A stretch of 35,559 bases of DNA from Candidatus Nitrotoga sp. BS (GTDB lineage Bacteria; Pseudomonadota; Gammaproteobacteria; Burkholderiales; Gallionellaceae), in NCBI RefSeq assembly GCF_927797785.1, contig NZ_CAKMLL010000071.1, forward strand, positions 1 to 35,559, in the 5' to 3' direction. Shown here in pieces: positions 7,586-16,410 of the stretch; the stretch's first letter is position 1; each line of letters begins with the position of its first letter. The notes below the pieces were generated by a model. The model was not told the DNA's origin, did not search any database, and saw nothing but the letters and a program-made list of their open reading frames with translations. Position numbers and translations under genes: made by a program.

Positions 7586-8773
7586 CTAATACCCCTTAAC
7601 AAATGGAGATAATTTTCCAGATACGAAATGGTTCGGTCGCCATCCCGACAGCAGCTTTTCAACAACAAAGTTGTCAATCAATCCAGAGGCAAATCCAACT
7701 GCAGGACTTGTTGCCTCTAGTGCGAGCGTCAATACGTACCGAAGACTCTTTGCAGGAAGCCGTTGGATCCAACCTTCCGATGAAACATCACGCATGTAGG
7801 TTCGAATCAAGTCCTCATCAGGATTGACCGTCTTCAGCCAGTCTTTAAATCTTCCAGCACGATCAAGTAAATTAAGGAATTCGTCAAATGAGCGCTCTCT
7901 TGAGTCAATTACCTCCGCCAAACAGGGAGAGTCTGGTAGTACAACTTCAGTAAATTGCTGACGTGAGTCCACATTCAATTTCGATCTTCGCAAGAGTTCG
8001 GCGTGTCGAACCTGAATAATTGAAGATGTAACGGCGGAAGTCACAAAATCGCCTCCATAGAACGATGCCAATACCAGATCAGCACGCGCATCAAGGATGT
8101 TGCTCAACAGGTGAGCGACGGTTAGGGGATCGACAGGAGGTACGGCTTGAGCTCGCCTTTGGTTGATTGATTTGAGGTTGATGTTTGTGAATACAAAGAT
8201 TCCTTGGTCTGAATTGATCAATTCAAACTGAAAATCGTCGCCAACCACATGTCCGCCGGGTAAGACGGCAACGGCTTTGCGAATTGCTTGTGCTGAATAA
8301 TCTGTATCTAATAGATCGAGTTTCGCTGCCTGAGTTATGCCGCCTTGAAGAAAGTGATTGCCGGAAAACTTTCTTACGGGCACAAGTTCTAGGAACGTAT
8401 TTGAAAACCGCCTTGCTCCCGTCTTTGAAATACCTTGGCGTTCGATCTCATACCGCAGGCGCTCAAGCGGGCTCTTAAGCTGACCGACGTCTTCATGGCC
8501 TGCCAATCTGATTGCCACGTAGTTGTGGTACTGAGAGACGCCGACGGATTCCGTGCGAGTGCCAAGCATTTCCTCGCAATAAACAGCAGATATCTCTGGA
8601 CGACGCAGCAGAGTTAGGATGCTAGGGATTCCGATTTGCCGAATAAGGTAGAACAGTGTTTCACGGTCAATGAATACATGTACTTTCTGATAGTAAAGTA
8701 ATGCTTCCGCGATTTGACCGGCTGATACTGGCAGACCACCTTCGGCTCGGCGGAGGACAATGTGTTCGAACAT
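7586..8773 (-). CDS. Uncharacterised 395-aa protein
   Basis: I do not recognise the family. The start is taken at ATG 8773 (MFEHIVLRRAEGGLPVSAGQ), preceded by a tgga stretch; the same frame stays open about 35 codons upstream through sequence that does not look like protein. The product is soluble, with mixed alpha/beta character. The N-terminus has AEALLYYQKVHVFIDRETLFYLIRQIG, the middle KFSGNHFLQGGITQAAKLDLLD and GGDFVTSAVTSSI, and the C-terminus an amphipathic stretch GFASGLIDNFVVEKLLSGWRPNHFVSG. No Walker, HEXXH, PD-D/EXK or helix-turn-helix motif is obvious. It stands alone between intron debris and a housekeeping methyltransferase gene, a typical place for an accessory gene. Defence or stress roles are possible, but nothing in the sequence shows one. 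Confidence 0.6.
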   Translation of the reverse strand: MFEHIVLRRAEGGLPVSAGQIAEALLYYQKVHVFIDRETLFYLIRQIGIPSILTLLRRPEISAVYCEEMLGTRTESVGVSQYHNYVAIRLAGHEDVGQLKSPLERLRYEIERQGISKTGARRFSNTFLELVPVRKFSGNHFLQGGITQAAKLDLLDTDYSAQAIRKAVAVLPGGHVVGDDFQFELINSDQGIFVFTNINLKSINQRRAQAVPPVDPLTVAHLLSNILDARADLVLASFYGGDFVTSAVTSSIIQVRHAELLRRSKLNVDSRQQFTEVVLPDSPCLAEVIDSRERSFDEFLNLLDRAGRFKDWLKTVNPDEDLIRTYMRDVSSEGWIQRLPAKSLRYVLTLALEATSPAVGFASGLIDNFVVEKLLSGWRPNHFVSGKLSPFVKGY

Positions 8774-8896
8774 CTGAGTAATCCAAAAAACATAGGGGTC
8801 AAGCAAAAAACAAAGGGGGCAAGTCTCAACACCACGGTTGTCGTGGTCAAACCTTGACGAATCCCCCAGAATAGCCATGGAATTACATATTTTTAA

Positions 8897-10039
8897 TCAG
8901 CTACGATTGCTCCCCGTCACCATCTTGTATTCAAATAAACGACATTCAATTGCGCCGTTGAACAGTAGTGTGCGGCGTGAAACTGACAGGCGGATGGATT
9001 TCGGCATGCGTAAATCGGAAGTGAACAGATAGGCATTCCAGCCGCCGAATTTTTTCTTCAGCACGTCGCCCAACTTTGGGTATAACGCTTGCAGTTCTTC
9101 CACATCCCCCATGCGCTCGCCATAAGGTAGGTTTGCCACCAGCACGCCATGATCGGCGGGGGCGGAAATCTCCAGTACATTCGCTTGATTGAGCGTTATC
9201 GCTTCCAGCAAACCTGCATTTTTCAGATTAAGTTGCGCGGCTTTAAGTTCGTCACCATATAAATCACTGCCGAAAATCGGCAATGCACTAACTGGCTTTT
9301 GCGCCGCTTGCGCTTGGTTGCGCATTTCGCTCCACGCGGCGGCGTCGAAATTTTTCAGTTTCTCGAAGGCAAAGCTGCGGCTATTGCCGGGGGCGATGTT
9401 GAGCGACATCAGCGCCGCTTCAATCAGGAAAGTGCCACTGCCGCACATGGGATCAAGCAGCGGCACGCCGGGCTGCCAACCCGCCAGCAGCAAAATGCCC
9501 GCCGCCAGATTCTCGCGCAGGGGGGCAACGTTGGTATATTGGCGCACACCGCGTTTGAACAGTGCTTCGCCGGACGTGTCGACATACAGTGTCATGCGGC
9601 TGGCTTCAAGGAAAGCATGGATGCGGATATCCGGGGTATGGGTATCCACGCTGGGGCGGTGGCCGGTGAGTGCGCGGAATTTATCGCACACGGCATCTTT
9701 GATTTTTAGTGTGGCGAAATCCAGGCTTTTCAAGGGGCATTTAATTGCCGTCATGTTGACACGGATGGTGTGTGAGGTGTCGAACCAATCGTTCCACAGC
9801 AGCGCATAGGCGGTATCGAAAATGTCCTGCTCGTTGCGGTAGTGTGTGATCGCCACACGCCACAGCACGCGACTGGCAATGCGGCTGTGCAGATTGACAC
9901 GGTAATTCAACGAAAAGGGGCCGGTGAAATGCACGCCACCATCGGTGGTACGCACCTCTTGCGCGTCGAGTGTATTCAGTTCATTGGCGAGCATTGTTTC
10001 CAAGCCGCGCGGACAGGGTGAAAAAAAGTTCTCAGACAT
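8897..10039 (-). CDS. THUMP-domain RNA guanine-N2 methyltransferase (RlmL N-half/UPF0020 type)
   Basis: SAM-dependent methyltransferase that modifies guanine in RNA, probably 23S rRNA in the manner of the first domain of RlmKL. Residues 1-160 hold a ferredoxin-like/THUMP RNA-binding domain (FFSPCPRGLE; PSVDTHTPDIRIHAFLEASRMTLYVDTSGEALFKRG). The Rossmann domain has the SAM loop LLDPMCGSGTFLIEAA near 195-210 and the catalytic NLPYGERMG near 305, a variant of NPPYGER with Leu in the second position. At 380 residues it is a stand-alone enzyme without the RlmK half. hemJ ends five bases upstream, so the two are probably co-transcribed in the order hemJ then this gene. Confidence 0.88.
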   Translation of the reverse strand: MSENFFSPCPRGLETMLANELNTLDAQEVRTTDGGVHFTGPFSLNYRVNLHSRIASRVLWRVAITHYRNEQDIFDTAYALLWNDWFDTSHTIRVNMTAIKCPLKSLDFATLKIKDAVCDKFRALTGHRPSVDTHTPDIRIHAFLEASRMTLYVDTSGEALFKRGVRQYTNVAPLRENLAAGILLLAGWQPGVPLLDPMCGSGTFLIEAALMSLNIAPGNSRSFAFEKLKNFDAAAWSEMRNQAQAAQKPVSALPIFGSDLYGDELKAAQLNLKNAGLLEAITLNQANVLEISAPADHGVLVANLPYGERMGDVEELQALYPKLGDVLKKKFGGWNAYLFTSDLRMPKSIRLSVSRRTLLFNGAIECRLFEYKMVTGSNRS

Positions 10040-10043
10040 TTAG

Positions 10044-10457
10044 TTATACAGGTTTAACGATTACAAGAATAATGATGGCAATCATAAGCAGCACTGGAAA
10101 CTCATTGAACCAGCGGTAAAATACATGGCCGCGCGTGTTGCGATCAGCTTTAAAGTCGTTCAGCAACTTGCCGCAATAGACGTGGTAGGCGATCAACAAT
10201 AATACCAGTGTGAATTTGATGTGCATCCACCCGCCAGTTACGCCATAACCCAGCCACAGCCATAATCCAAAGATGACAGTCAGCACGCCACCCGGCGTCA
10301 TGATGCCGTAGAACAATTTGCGCTCCATGATTTTGAATCTCTCGATGCTGGTCTTATCCTTGCTCATAGCGTGATACACGAACAGACGCGGCAGATAGAA
10401 CAAGCCAGCGAACCAGGTAACCATAAAAATTACATGTATTGCTTTAATCCACAACAT
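10044..10457 (-). CDS. hemJ: HemJ-type protoporphyrinogen IX oxidase
   Basis: A 137-residue inner-membrane protein of the HemJ/UPF0093 family, which oxidises protoporphyrinogen IX to protoporphyrin IX in bacteria lacking HemG/HemY. Four membrane helices are evident (about 4-24, 50-72, 80-98 and 116-135). The conserved early histidine occurs in WIKAIHVIFMVTWFAGLFYLPRLFVYH, and GGWMHIKFTLVLLLIAYH is the family's second signature. Annotation pipelines sometimes call it CopD-like. With hemA and hemF also in this window, the haem assignment is well supported. It appears to lead a two-gene unit with the RNA methyltransferase gene downstream. Confidence 0.85.
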   Translation of the reverse strand: MLWIKAIHVIFMVTWFAGLFYLPRLFVYHAMSKDKTSIERFKIMERKLFYGIMTPGGVLTVIFGLWLWLGYGVTGGWMHIKFTLVLLLIAYHVYCGKLLNDFKADRNTRGHVFYRWFNEFPVLLMIAIIILVIVKPV

Positions 10458-10621
10458 AATTTATTTCTTTAAGAGTGTATGTATAAATTCAAAATCCAAA
10501 GCGAGACAAGAACGCTAAGGGGTAAGCAGAGGCAAGCTGCACAGCGCGCGGGTCGCAAATAAATTCAACGGGCAGCGTCTGCTTTATAGGTAAGCGATAA
10601 AATTTATTGAGCAGTCCCAGA

Positions 10622-11236
10622 TCATAGTGCTTGCCCGATGAAATTGTGACGCACGATTTCTTTCAACTGATCCAGACGGCCGTGGAAAAAATGCTCCGCT
10701 TCCGGTAATACTACGATAGGCAGGCGTTGCGGGCGCGCCCATTGCATAACATCCGTCAACGAGACAACTTCGTCCAACTCTCCATGCACCAGCAGCGTGT
10801 TGTGCGGCACCGGCGGCATCGCATTACGCATCACTGCCGGCGCGATCAGCACCAGTTGATGCGGAGGCAATTGCTGTGCCGCGCGCGCCTGCACATAACC
10901 ACCGAAGGAAAAGCCGGATAGGATTAGCGGCAGGTTGCCATATTCGCTTAATGCATAGCGCGTTACTGCGAGTGCATCTTCTACCTCACCATTGCCATTA
11001 TCAAACTCGCCGCTGCTTGCACCTACGCCCCGAAAATTGAAGCGCAACGCTGCGAATCCTAGTTCGGCAAAAGTCTTGGCCAGTGTGGTAACTATCTTGT
11101 TTTCCATCGTCCCGCCCATAGTAGGCAGTGGATGCGCTATCACAGCGATAGCACGCGGTGCAACATCCGGTATATGCACCACTACCTCCATCGTACCCGC
11201 TGGACCGGGGATAGCAACCTTTTCTATTGCGGACAT
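10622..11236 (-). CDS. Alpha/beta hydrolase, dienelactone-hydrolase-like
   Basis: A 204-residue single-domain alpha/beta hydrolase. The oxyanion region is IAHPLPTMGGTMENK. The nucleophile elbow is GFSFGG near residue 109, the acid is in LVHGELDEVV near 152, and the catalytic His is in EAEHFFHGRL near 177. It has no signal peptide, so it acts in the cytoplasm. Its ATG overlaps the TAA of the ferredoxin-like gene by one base (TAATG), a strong sign of translational coupling. This group is widespread in proteobacteria with unassigned substrates. The ester or thioester target is unknown. Confidence 0.85.
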   Translation of the reverse strand: MSAIEKVAIPGPAGTMEVVVHIPDVAPRAIAVIAHPLPTMGGTMENKIVTTLAKTFAELGFAALRFNFRGVGASSGEFDNGNGEVEDALAVTRYALSEYGNLPLILSGFSFGGYVQARAAQQLPPHQLVLIAPAVMRNAMPPVPHNTLLVHGELDEVVSLTDVMQWARPQRLPIVVLPEAEHFFHGRLDQLKEIVRHNFIGQAL

Positions 11237-11547
11237 TAAATTTTCAGGCGTTCCACCACACGGCCATTCTGCAAGTGTTCAACGATAATTTCGTCGAGGT
11301 CGCTCTCATCCACATAGGTGTACCACACCCCCTCGGGATATACCACCAATACAGGCCCTTCATCGCAACGATTCATACAACCTGCCGAGTTGATACGGAT
11401 ATGATTTGTCTCATTAGACAATCCAAGCATTTGAACTTTATCTTTAACATAGTCCCGCATCCATTGCGCATTAATATTGTTGCAGCACTCCGCGCCCTCT
11501 TCGCGCTGGTTAGTGCAAAAGAAAACATGCTTTTGATAGTAGCTCAT
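11236..11547 (-). CDS. Thioredoxin-like 2Fe-2S ferredoxin
   Basis: A 103-residue protein of the (2Fe-2S) ferredoxin-domain family with a thioredoxin-like fold. Four cysteines in the expected arrangement are FFCTNQREEGAECC in the N-terminal half and AGCMNRCDEGP in the C-terminal half, followed by the family sequence VLVVYPEGVWYTYVD. I chose ATG 11547 (MSYYQKHVFFC), where the family starts; an ATG four codons upstream is in frame. The gene is coupled by a one-base overlap to the alpha/beta hydrolase. It probably carries electrons or senses redox/iron state; the partner is not shown. Confidence 0.88.
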   Translation of the reverse strand: MSYYQKHVFFCTNQREEGAECCNNINAQWMRDYVKDKVQMLGLSNETNHIRINSAGCMNRCDEGPVLVVYPEGVWYTYVDESDLDEIIVEHLQNGRVVERLKI

Positions 11548-11589
11548 ACAAGACCTCACAAGAAAAATTATAATTATACAACCCTACTG

Positions 11590-12660
11590 CTATGTATTTT
11601 TAGCGCGCCACAGGTAGCCGAGCATGAGAAACGGAAACACTAATGCAATCGTTTGCGACAATCCATTGTAGTTGAGCAGGTGGCCGTAATTCCACTGGTA
11701 CAGGCGCATGGCTGCAGAAGGCTCGCCGCTGTCCAATATCCAGTGCGCCAACACCCAATAACCTAGCGCAACCAGTGCCGCACATTTCAATAGCTGCGTG
11801 CGGGATAATCCGCTAACAGCGATCAGAAGCAGCACGCCTGAAAAAATGCCAAGCATGGCCTCACCGTTTAGCCATAACAGCAATGCCCATGATTTGAGCA
11901 GTATGGCTGCTGCGGTGAATTTGGCAACGGCCACTGTGCACAATAGCAGCAACAACGTACTTGCTGCGTGGCGACGTATGCGTAGCAAGGTTAGCAGCAA
12001 CATTCCCAGCATCAGCATATTAAGCAGCACCGCCGTGCTTTCCATCCAATTAAACGGTTCAGGCTGTACCACGACGAATGGTGCTCGCGCCACTTCGCTG
12101 ATGAACACATTGCCCAGCATGGGCAGCGAAGGATTGATTTGCGCGAACATCCATAGCGCCACCAGCGCCAAGCCGAAATCCACTCCTCCTCCGCCATGAA
12201 ATAAGCGCATACGCCAATACGTCAGGTGCAGTGCAAACCATTCGCGTGGCGCAATGCTAGCTGCCAAAACCGCTCCCGTCAGCGCGCCGCTGCTGTTGGC
12301 AAGCAAGTCGAGGCTGGAGCTAATTCGAACAGGCAAATACATTTGCGCGTATTCCATCATGGCGGAAAGCACTACTCCGCCCAACGTGGCGAGCAGTATA
12401 GTCCAGCTTAAGTTGAAACGCGCGCGCAGTGTCAGTCCAAGCAATAGCCCAAACGGTAGATAACCGAGCAGATTAGCGGCGGCATCGAACCAAGTATATT
12501 GCTGCAATAACGGAAAAGCCAATACAGCAGAAAATTCCAGCCCCTGCTCTTGCCAACCTGAAAACGGCGATAAACTGGCATACATGATGAACAGTGCATA
12601 ACCTGCGGCAAGGTATGTGCGCAGACGTGCGCGAGAAGACGTGGCAATAGTTTCTTTCAT
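11590..12660 (-). CDS. VanZ-family polytopic membrane protein
   Basis: A 356-residue inner-membrane protein with about ten hydrophobic helices. The N-terminal third is a VanZ-like domain: AGYALFIMYASLSPFSGW, then AANLLGYLPFGLLLG, then a stretch ending SSSLDLLANSSGALTGA. VanZ domains were named from a teicoplanin-resistance protein, but most homologues have no known function. The C-terminal part adds six or so further helices and has no motif I can name. It ends 42 bases upstream of the ferredoxin-like gene on the same strand, so transcription may continue into that pair. Confidence 0.8.
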   Translation of the reverse strand: MKETIATSSRARLRTYLAAGYALFIMYASLSPFSGWQEQGLEFSAVLAFPLLQQYTWFDAAANLLGYLPFGLLLGLTLRARFNLSWTILLATLGGVVLSAMMEYAQMYLPVRISSSLDLLANSSGALTGAVLAASIAPREWFALHLTYWRMRLFHGGGGVDFGLALVALWMFAQINPSLPMLGNVFISEVARAPFVVVQPEPFNWMESTAVLLNMLMLGMLLLTLLRIRRHAASTLLLLLCTVAVAKFTAAAILLKSWALLLWLNGEAMLGIFSGVLLLIAVSGLSRTQLLKCAALVALGYWVLAHWILDSGEPSAAMRLYQWNYGHLLNYNGLSQTIALVFPFLMLGYLWRAKNT

Positions 12661-12816
12661 AATCGGATTAAGTTTAGAGGTGCCCTTTACCCAATTATTT
12701 TATATTGCTCATTTACGACGCGTAACATTTTACCGTACGGTAGTAGCGAAATGGTGCATGTTGCGGTGGAATTGAATCGAAATTTTCCTAATTTTTAGAG
12801 GTGCCTTTTTGCAATT
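12661..12816. promoter_or_regulatory. Upstream region of the VanZ gene with palindrome and direct repeats
   Basis: A perfect 12-bp palindrome, taccgtacggta, lies at 12731-12742, about 70 bases before the VanZ-family start. That position suits an operator. Two direct repeats beginning tttagaggtgcc (12673-12696 and 12794-12816, spaced 121 bp) bracket it; the second overlaps the end of the methyltransferase gene. The first also shares 13 bases with the IS5-type end seen at 29037. No factor can be named. Confidence 0.3.
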
Positions 12817-13396
12817 CAATCAAGCGAAACCAACCGTTTGCAAGCGCAGGCTCATCGGCCAACACATTCAATCCAGGTACAGCTTCCAGCATTTCCTCAA
12901 ATACCACGTCCAGCCGTGTGGCCAGCCGCCCTATAAGAGGGGTCAGGCCACGCCGCACCCAAGCGCGTTCTCCACGGCGCAGAAACTTATCGAAAAGCAG
13001 AATATGACCCCCCGGCCTGAGTACGCGCGCCGCTTCGGCCAGGCAATATTGCGGTCGTGATACCACCGCCATAATTAGATGCAGCACAACATAATCGAAG
13101 CTACCTGAAGCGAATGGTAAGACCATGCTGTCGCCTCGCACCCATTGCATGCGTAATCCGGCAGCCTTTTTCTGTGCCTGTGCCAACATTGCACCAGTTA
13201 GATCCAGCGCAGTGTATTCATGGCGAGGTGGTAAAAAACGGAAGTCTAATCCGGTACCTGCACCACTAAGCAGCACGCGTGTTTCGCCTTGTTGCGGTAG
13301 TCTCGCCAGACTGTGCTGGCGTGTGCTGCGCGTGACGCGATCAAGAAATACATCATAAAACGGGGCGATGAAACGGTAGCTGGTCTTAAGCGACAT
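12788..13396 (-). CDS. Class I SAM-dependent methyltransferase (UbiE/Methyltransf_11-like)
   Basis: A 202-residue methyltransferase. SAM motif I is LLSGAGTGLDFRFLP (Ser replaces the usual Asp-Leu-Gly opening), motif II is YTALDLTGAMLAQA, and later blocks are DSMVLPFASGSFDYVVLHLIM and EAARVLRPGGHILLFDKF. This is the pattern of small-molecule/quinone methyltransferases. I chose ATG 13396 (MSLKTSYRFIAPFYD), four bases after the apaG stop; an ATG nine codons upstream would overlap apaG. Substrate unknown. The motif order and YRFIAPFYD start resemble phosphatidylethanolamine- or quinone-type methyltransferases, but that is not enough to assign one. Confidence 0.8.
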   Translation of the reverse strand: MSLKTSYRFIAPFYDVFLDRVTRSTRQHSLARLPQQGETRVLLSGAGTGLDFRFLPPRHEYTALDLTGAMLAQAQKKAAGLRMQWVRGDSMVLPFASGSFDYVVLHLIMAVVSRPQYCLAEAARVLRPGGHILLFDKFLRRGERAWVRRGLTPLIGRLATRLDVVFEEMLEAVPGLNVLADEPALANGWFRLIELQKGTSKN

Positions 13397-13400
13397 TGCG

Positions 13401-13784
13401 TTAGTGCAGTACGCGCGGGACACTCAATACGAATTGGGGAATGGGCGCGTCAAATTTAGTGCCGTCCTCCGCTACCATCTGATAGCTGCCAGACATAGTG
13501 CCCACCTGTGTGGCAAGCACCGAGCCGCTTGTATACTCGAAACTCTGATTTGGCTTGAGGATCGGTTGTTCGCCCACGACGCCCTGACCGCGCACTTCCT
13601 GCACATATTGATTGGCATCGGTAATAATCCAATGACGACTGATCAATTTGACAGTGGTATCGCCTTCATTAGTTATGGTGATGGTATAAGCGAAAACAAA
13701 GCGATTATCAGCCTCGTCCGATTGCTCGGGCTGATAGTTCACTTCGGTGGTGATTTTTATTCTGAATTGATTGTCTTTTTCCAT
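13401..13784 (-). CDS. apaG: ApaG
   Basis: A 127-residue protein, essentially one ApaG domain with a fibronectin-III-like beta fold. Recognisable stretches are FAYTITITNEGDTTVKLISRHWIITDANQ, VRGQGVVGEQPILKPNQSFEYTSGS and GTMSGSYQMVAEDG. ApaG is linked genetically to Ap4A hydrolase and Mg/Co tolerance, and its exact job is unknown. I chose ATG 13784 (MEKDNQFRI), preceded by gaggtg; the same frame is open 40 codons further but that stretch is not family-like. The methyltransferase gene follows at four bases. The gene is divergent from hemA. Confidence 0.93.
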   Translation of the reverse strand: MEKDNQFRIKITTEVNYQPEQSDEADNRFVFAYTITITNEGDTTVKLISRHWIITDANQYVQEVRGQGVVGEQPILKPNQSFEYTSGSVLATQVGTMSGSYQMVAEDGTKFDAPIPQFVLSVPRVLH

Positions 13785-14030
13785 CGTGGTATTACACCTC
13801 ATTTTGTTCGGTATGACAAGGCTGATTGAGACTTGAACTTTAAAAGCAAAGTGAGTCTTACATGTCAGGTTAAAATTAATTGTTATGAGTTTAACTTTAA
13901 GCAAGGTTACGAAAATCAGGTCATAAAGCTGACGTGGGTGTTTCTCTATTTTTTTGCGTAGAAGGATTATTTTCCATCATCCTGAATTTTATTCGGTTTT
14001 AGTTGGCTGGTATTGATGGTGGCTAGCAAC

Positions 14031-14036
14031 TATAAT
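14031..14036 (+). promoter_or_regulatory. Probable -10 box of the hemA operon
   Basis: A consensus TATAAT hexamer stands 35 bases before the hemA ATG in the 287-bp apaG/hemA divergent region. No convincing -35 lies 16-18 bases upstream (ttggct is 22 away), so this rests on the -10 alone. Confidence 0.35.
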
Positions 14037-14071
14037 CGCGCACTTGTTTAATTTTTGGTCTTTTCTGGACT

Positions 14072-15325
14072 ATGCAGTTATTCGCCTTCGGCATTAACCA
14101 TCAGACCGCGCCATTAGATGTGCGTGAGCAGATTGCGTTCAATATCGATGCAATGGAGCCAGCTTTGCGCGACTTGGTCGGGCAGGGCGCAGCCAAGGAA
14201 GCGACTATACTTTCCACCTGTAACCGCACCGAGCTTTATTGCAGTACGCACAAGCCGGCGCAGATTGTTAACTGGTTAGCTAGTTATCATGAATTACAGC
14301 CGCGCGAAATTGAGCCATATCTTTATACTCTTCCGCATGAACAAGCGGTGAAGCACGCTTTTCGCGTCGCCAGTGGGCTGGATTCGATGGTGTTGGGTGA
14401 GCCGCAAATTCTGGGTCAAATGAAGCAGGCGGTACGTTATGCGGAACAGGCTGGCACGTTGGGTTTTCTACTCCATAAGCTATTCCAGCGTACCTTCTCG
14501 GTGGCCAAAGATGTGCGTACCCAGACCGAAATTGGATCAAATTTAATTTCCATGGCGGCGGCTGCGGTAAAGTTGTCCGAGCGAATTTTTCCGAGCATTG
14601 CCGAACAGCGCGTATTGTTCATCGGCGCGGGGGAGATGATCGAATTGAATGCTGTGCATTTCGCGGCAAAATTGCCAAAGCACATTACCGTTGCAAATCG
14701 CACCCTGGACCGCGCCCAAGTCTTGGCGCGGCGCATTGGCGGACACGCCATCACGTTGAGTGAATTGCCGGAACAACTGGCGCAGCACGATATCATCGTG
14801 ACCAGTACCGCCAGCCCGCTGCCGATATTGGGTAAAGGTATGGTCGAGCGCGCGCTTAAAATCCGCAAGCACCGTCCTCTTTTTATTGTTGATCTCGCTG
14901 TTCCTCGCGATGTAGAAGCCGAAGTGGCCGAACTGGACGATGTGTTCTTGTATACCGTTGATGATTTGGCCGAAGTTGTGCGTGATGGCTTGGATGCCCG
15001 ACAGGGTGCGGTGAAAGAAGCTGAAGTGATTATTGATTCTGGTGTGATGGATTTCGTTCACTGGATGGAGTCACGTGAGGTTGTGCCCACTATCCGCGCA
15101 TTGCGCGATCATGCTGAACGCCAACGTCGTCACGAAATGGAAAAAGCCTTGCGTCTGCTGACCAAAGGCGAAGAGCCGGAAAAGGTACTAGAGTCTTTAA
15201 GTAATGCGCTTACCAATAAATTTTTGCATGCACCAACCCATGCGCTGAACCATGTTCAAGCCGAAGAGCGTGAAGCTTTCCTTGATATGTTGCGTCGTAT
15301 TTATCACATGGGTCCCTCCGAATGA
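14072..15325 (+). CDS. hemA: Glutamyl-tRNA reductase HemA
   Basis: Reduces glutamyl-tRNA(Glu) to glutamate-1-semialdehyde with NADPH, the committed step of C5-pathway tetrapyrrole synthesis. The 417-residue length is normal. The N-terminal catalytic domain shows [13 protein letters not shown] and the nucleophile Cys50 in [11 protein letters not shown]. The [18 protein letters not shown] signature is intact. The NADPH domain has [14 protein letters not shown], and the C-terminal dimerisation helix region ends [15 protein letters not shown]. prfA starts inside the last codons of hemA (ATGA), and prmC follows, giving the common hemA-prfA-prmC operon. With hemJ and hemF nearby it defines aerobic haem formation in this organism. 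Confidence 0.97.
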   Translation: MQLFAFGINHQTAPLDVREQIAFNIDAMEPALRDLVGQGAAKEATILSTCNRTELYCSTHKPAQIVNWLASYHELQPREIEPYLYTLPHEQAVKHAFRVASGLDSMVLGEPQILGQMKQAVRYAEQAGTLGFLLHKLFQRTFSVAKDVRTQTEIGSNLISMAAAAVKLSERIFPSIAEQRVLFIGAGEMIELNAVHFAAKLPKHITVANRTLDRAQVLARRIGGHAITLSELPEQLAQHDIIVTSTASPLPILGKGMVERALKIRKHRPLFIVDLAVPRDVEAEVAELDDVFLYTVDDLAEVVRDGLDARQGAVKEAEVIIDSGVMDFVHWMESREVVPTIRALRDHAERQRRHEMEKALRLLTKGEEPEKVLESLSNALTNKFLHAPTHALNHVQAEEREAFLDMLRRIYHMGPSE

Positions 15326-16410
15326 AAGATACCATTGCTAATAAACTCACCCAATTGGGTGAGCGTCTAGACGAGGTTCGTCGCCTGTTAAGCAGCGAAA
15401 ATGCTACGAGTGATATGGAAAACTACCTCAAGCTTAATCGCGAACGTGCGGAGCTGGATCCCGTGGTGGAGCTATACCATGCTCATCAAGCCTGCGCTGA
15501 TGATATTGCAACCGCACTGGAAATGGCGGATGACCCGGAAATGCGCGAATTTGCCACGGATGAGGTGAAGCAAGGGCGTGAACGACTGGAGCAGATCGAG
15601 ATGGATCTGCAAAAAAAATTGCTGCCTAAGGATCCTAATGACAATCGCAACGTATTTCTGGAAATTCGTGCGGGCACTGGCGGCGACGAGGCGGCATTAT
15701 TTTCCGGCGATCTGTTTCGCATGTATACACGTTTTGCCGAACGTAACCGCTGGCAGGTTGAAGTCATTTCTGAAAGTTGCGGCGAAAAAGGCGGCTTCAA
15801 AGAAATAATTGCGCGCATAGTTGGTCAGGGAGCCTATTCGGTACTGAAGTTTGAGTCTGGTGCACATAGAGTGCAGCGCGTGCCCACCACCGAAACGCAA
15901 GGCCGTATTCACACGTCGGCCTGCACCGTGGCAGTGCTGCCGGAAGCGGATGAAGTCAGCGACGTGGTGTTAAACCCCGCCGATTTACGCATCGACACCT
16001 TTCGCGCTTCGGGTGCGGGTGGTCAGCATATTAATAAAACCGATTCGGCCGTACGCATAACACACATTCCTACGGGTACCGTGGTGGAATGCCAGGATGG
16101 CCGTTCGCAGCACAAAAACAAGGCCCAAGCACTGGCAGTTCTGGCCGCGCGGATCAAGGACAAAGAAGAGCGCACCGCCCACGCCAAGCAGGCCGCCGAG
16201 CGCAAGTCGCTGGTAGGTAGCGGCGACCGTTCGGAACGCATACGCACTTACAACTTCCCGCAAGGCCGTGTCACCGACCATCGCATTAACCTCACACTGT
16301 ACAAGATGGATCACATTATGGATGGTGACGTCAGCGAGATGTGCAACGCATTGATGGCGGAATATCAGGCAGAGCTGTTAGCAGCGCTATCAAATGAAGG
16401 GTGCAGCTGA
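15322..16410 (+). CDS. prfA: Peptide chain release factor 1
   Basis: Recognises UAA and UAG in the ribosomal A site and triggers peptide release. The catalytic GGQ is at residues 233-235 ([16 protein letters not shown]), the site methylated by PrmC, which is encoded next door. The stop-codon-reading loop reads [10 protein letters not shown]: Pro-Thr-Thr, where the usual RF1 tripeptide is Pro-Ala-Thr or Pro-Val-Thr. This still fits PxT. The length, 362, is standard. The ATG overlaps the hemA stop by four bases, and the 3' end overlaps the prmC start by ten. Confidence 0.97.
   Translation: MKDTIANKLTQLGERLDEVRRLLSSENATSDMENYLKLNRERAELDPVVELYHAHQACADDIATALEMADDPEMREFATDEVKQGRERLEQIEMDLQKKLLPKDPNDNRNVFLEIRAGTGGDEAALFSGDLFRMYTRFAERNRWQVEVISESCGEKGGFKEIIARIVGQGAYSVLKFESGAHRVQRVPTTETQGRIHTSACTVAVLPEADEVSDVVLNPADLRIDTFRASGAGGQHINKTDSAVRITHIPTGTVVECQDGRSQHKNKAQALAVLAARIKDKEERTAHAKQAAERKSLVGSGDRSERIRTYNFPQGRVTDHRINLTLYKMDHIMDGDVSEMCNALMAEYQAELLAALSNEGCS

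Noticed and set aside
9189-9809. Long plus-strand open frame opposite the THUMP methyltransferase gene
   Set aside because: It is the antisense shadow of a well-supported gene; the translation is Ser/Ala-rich and has no domain.
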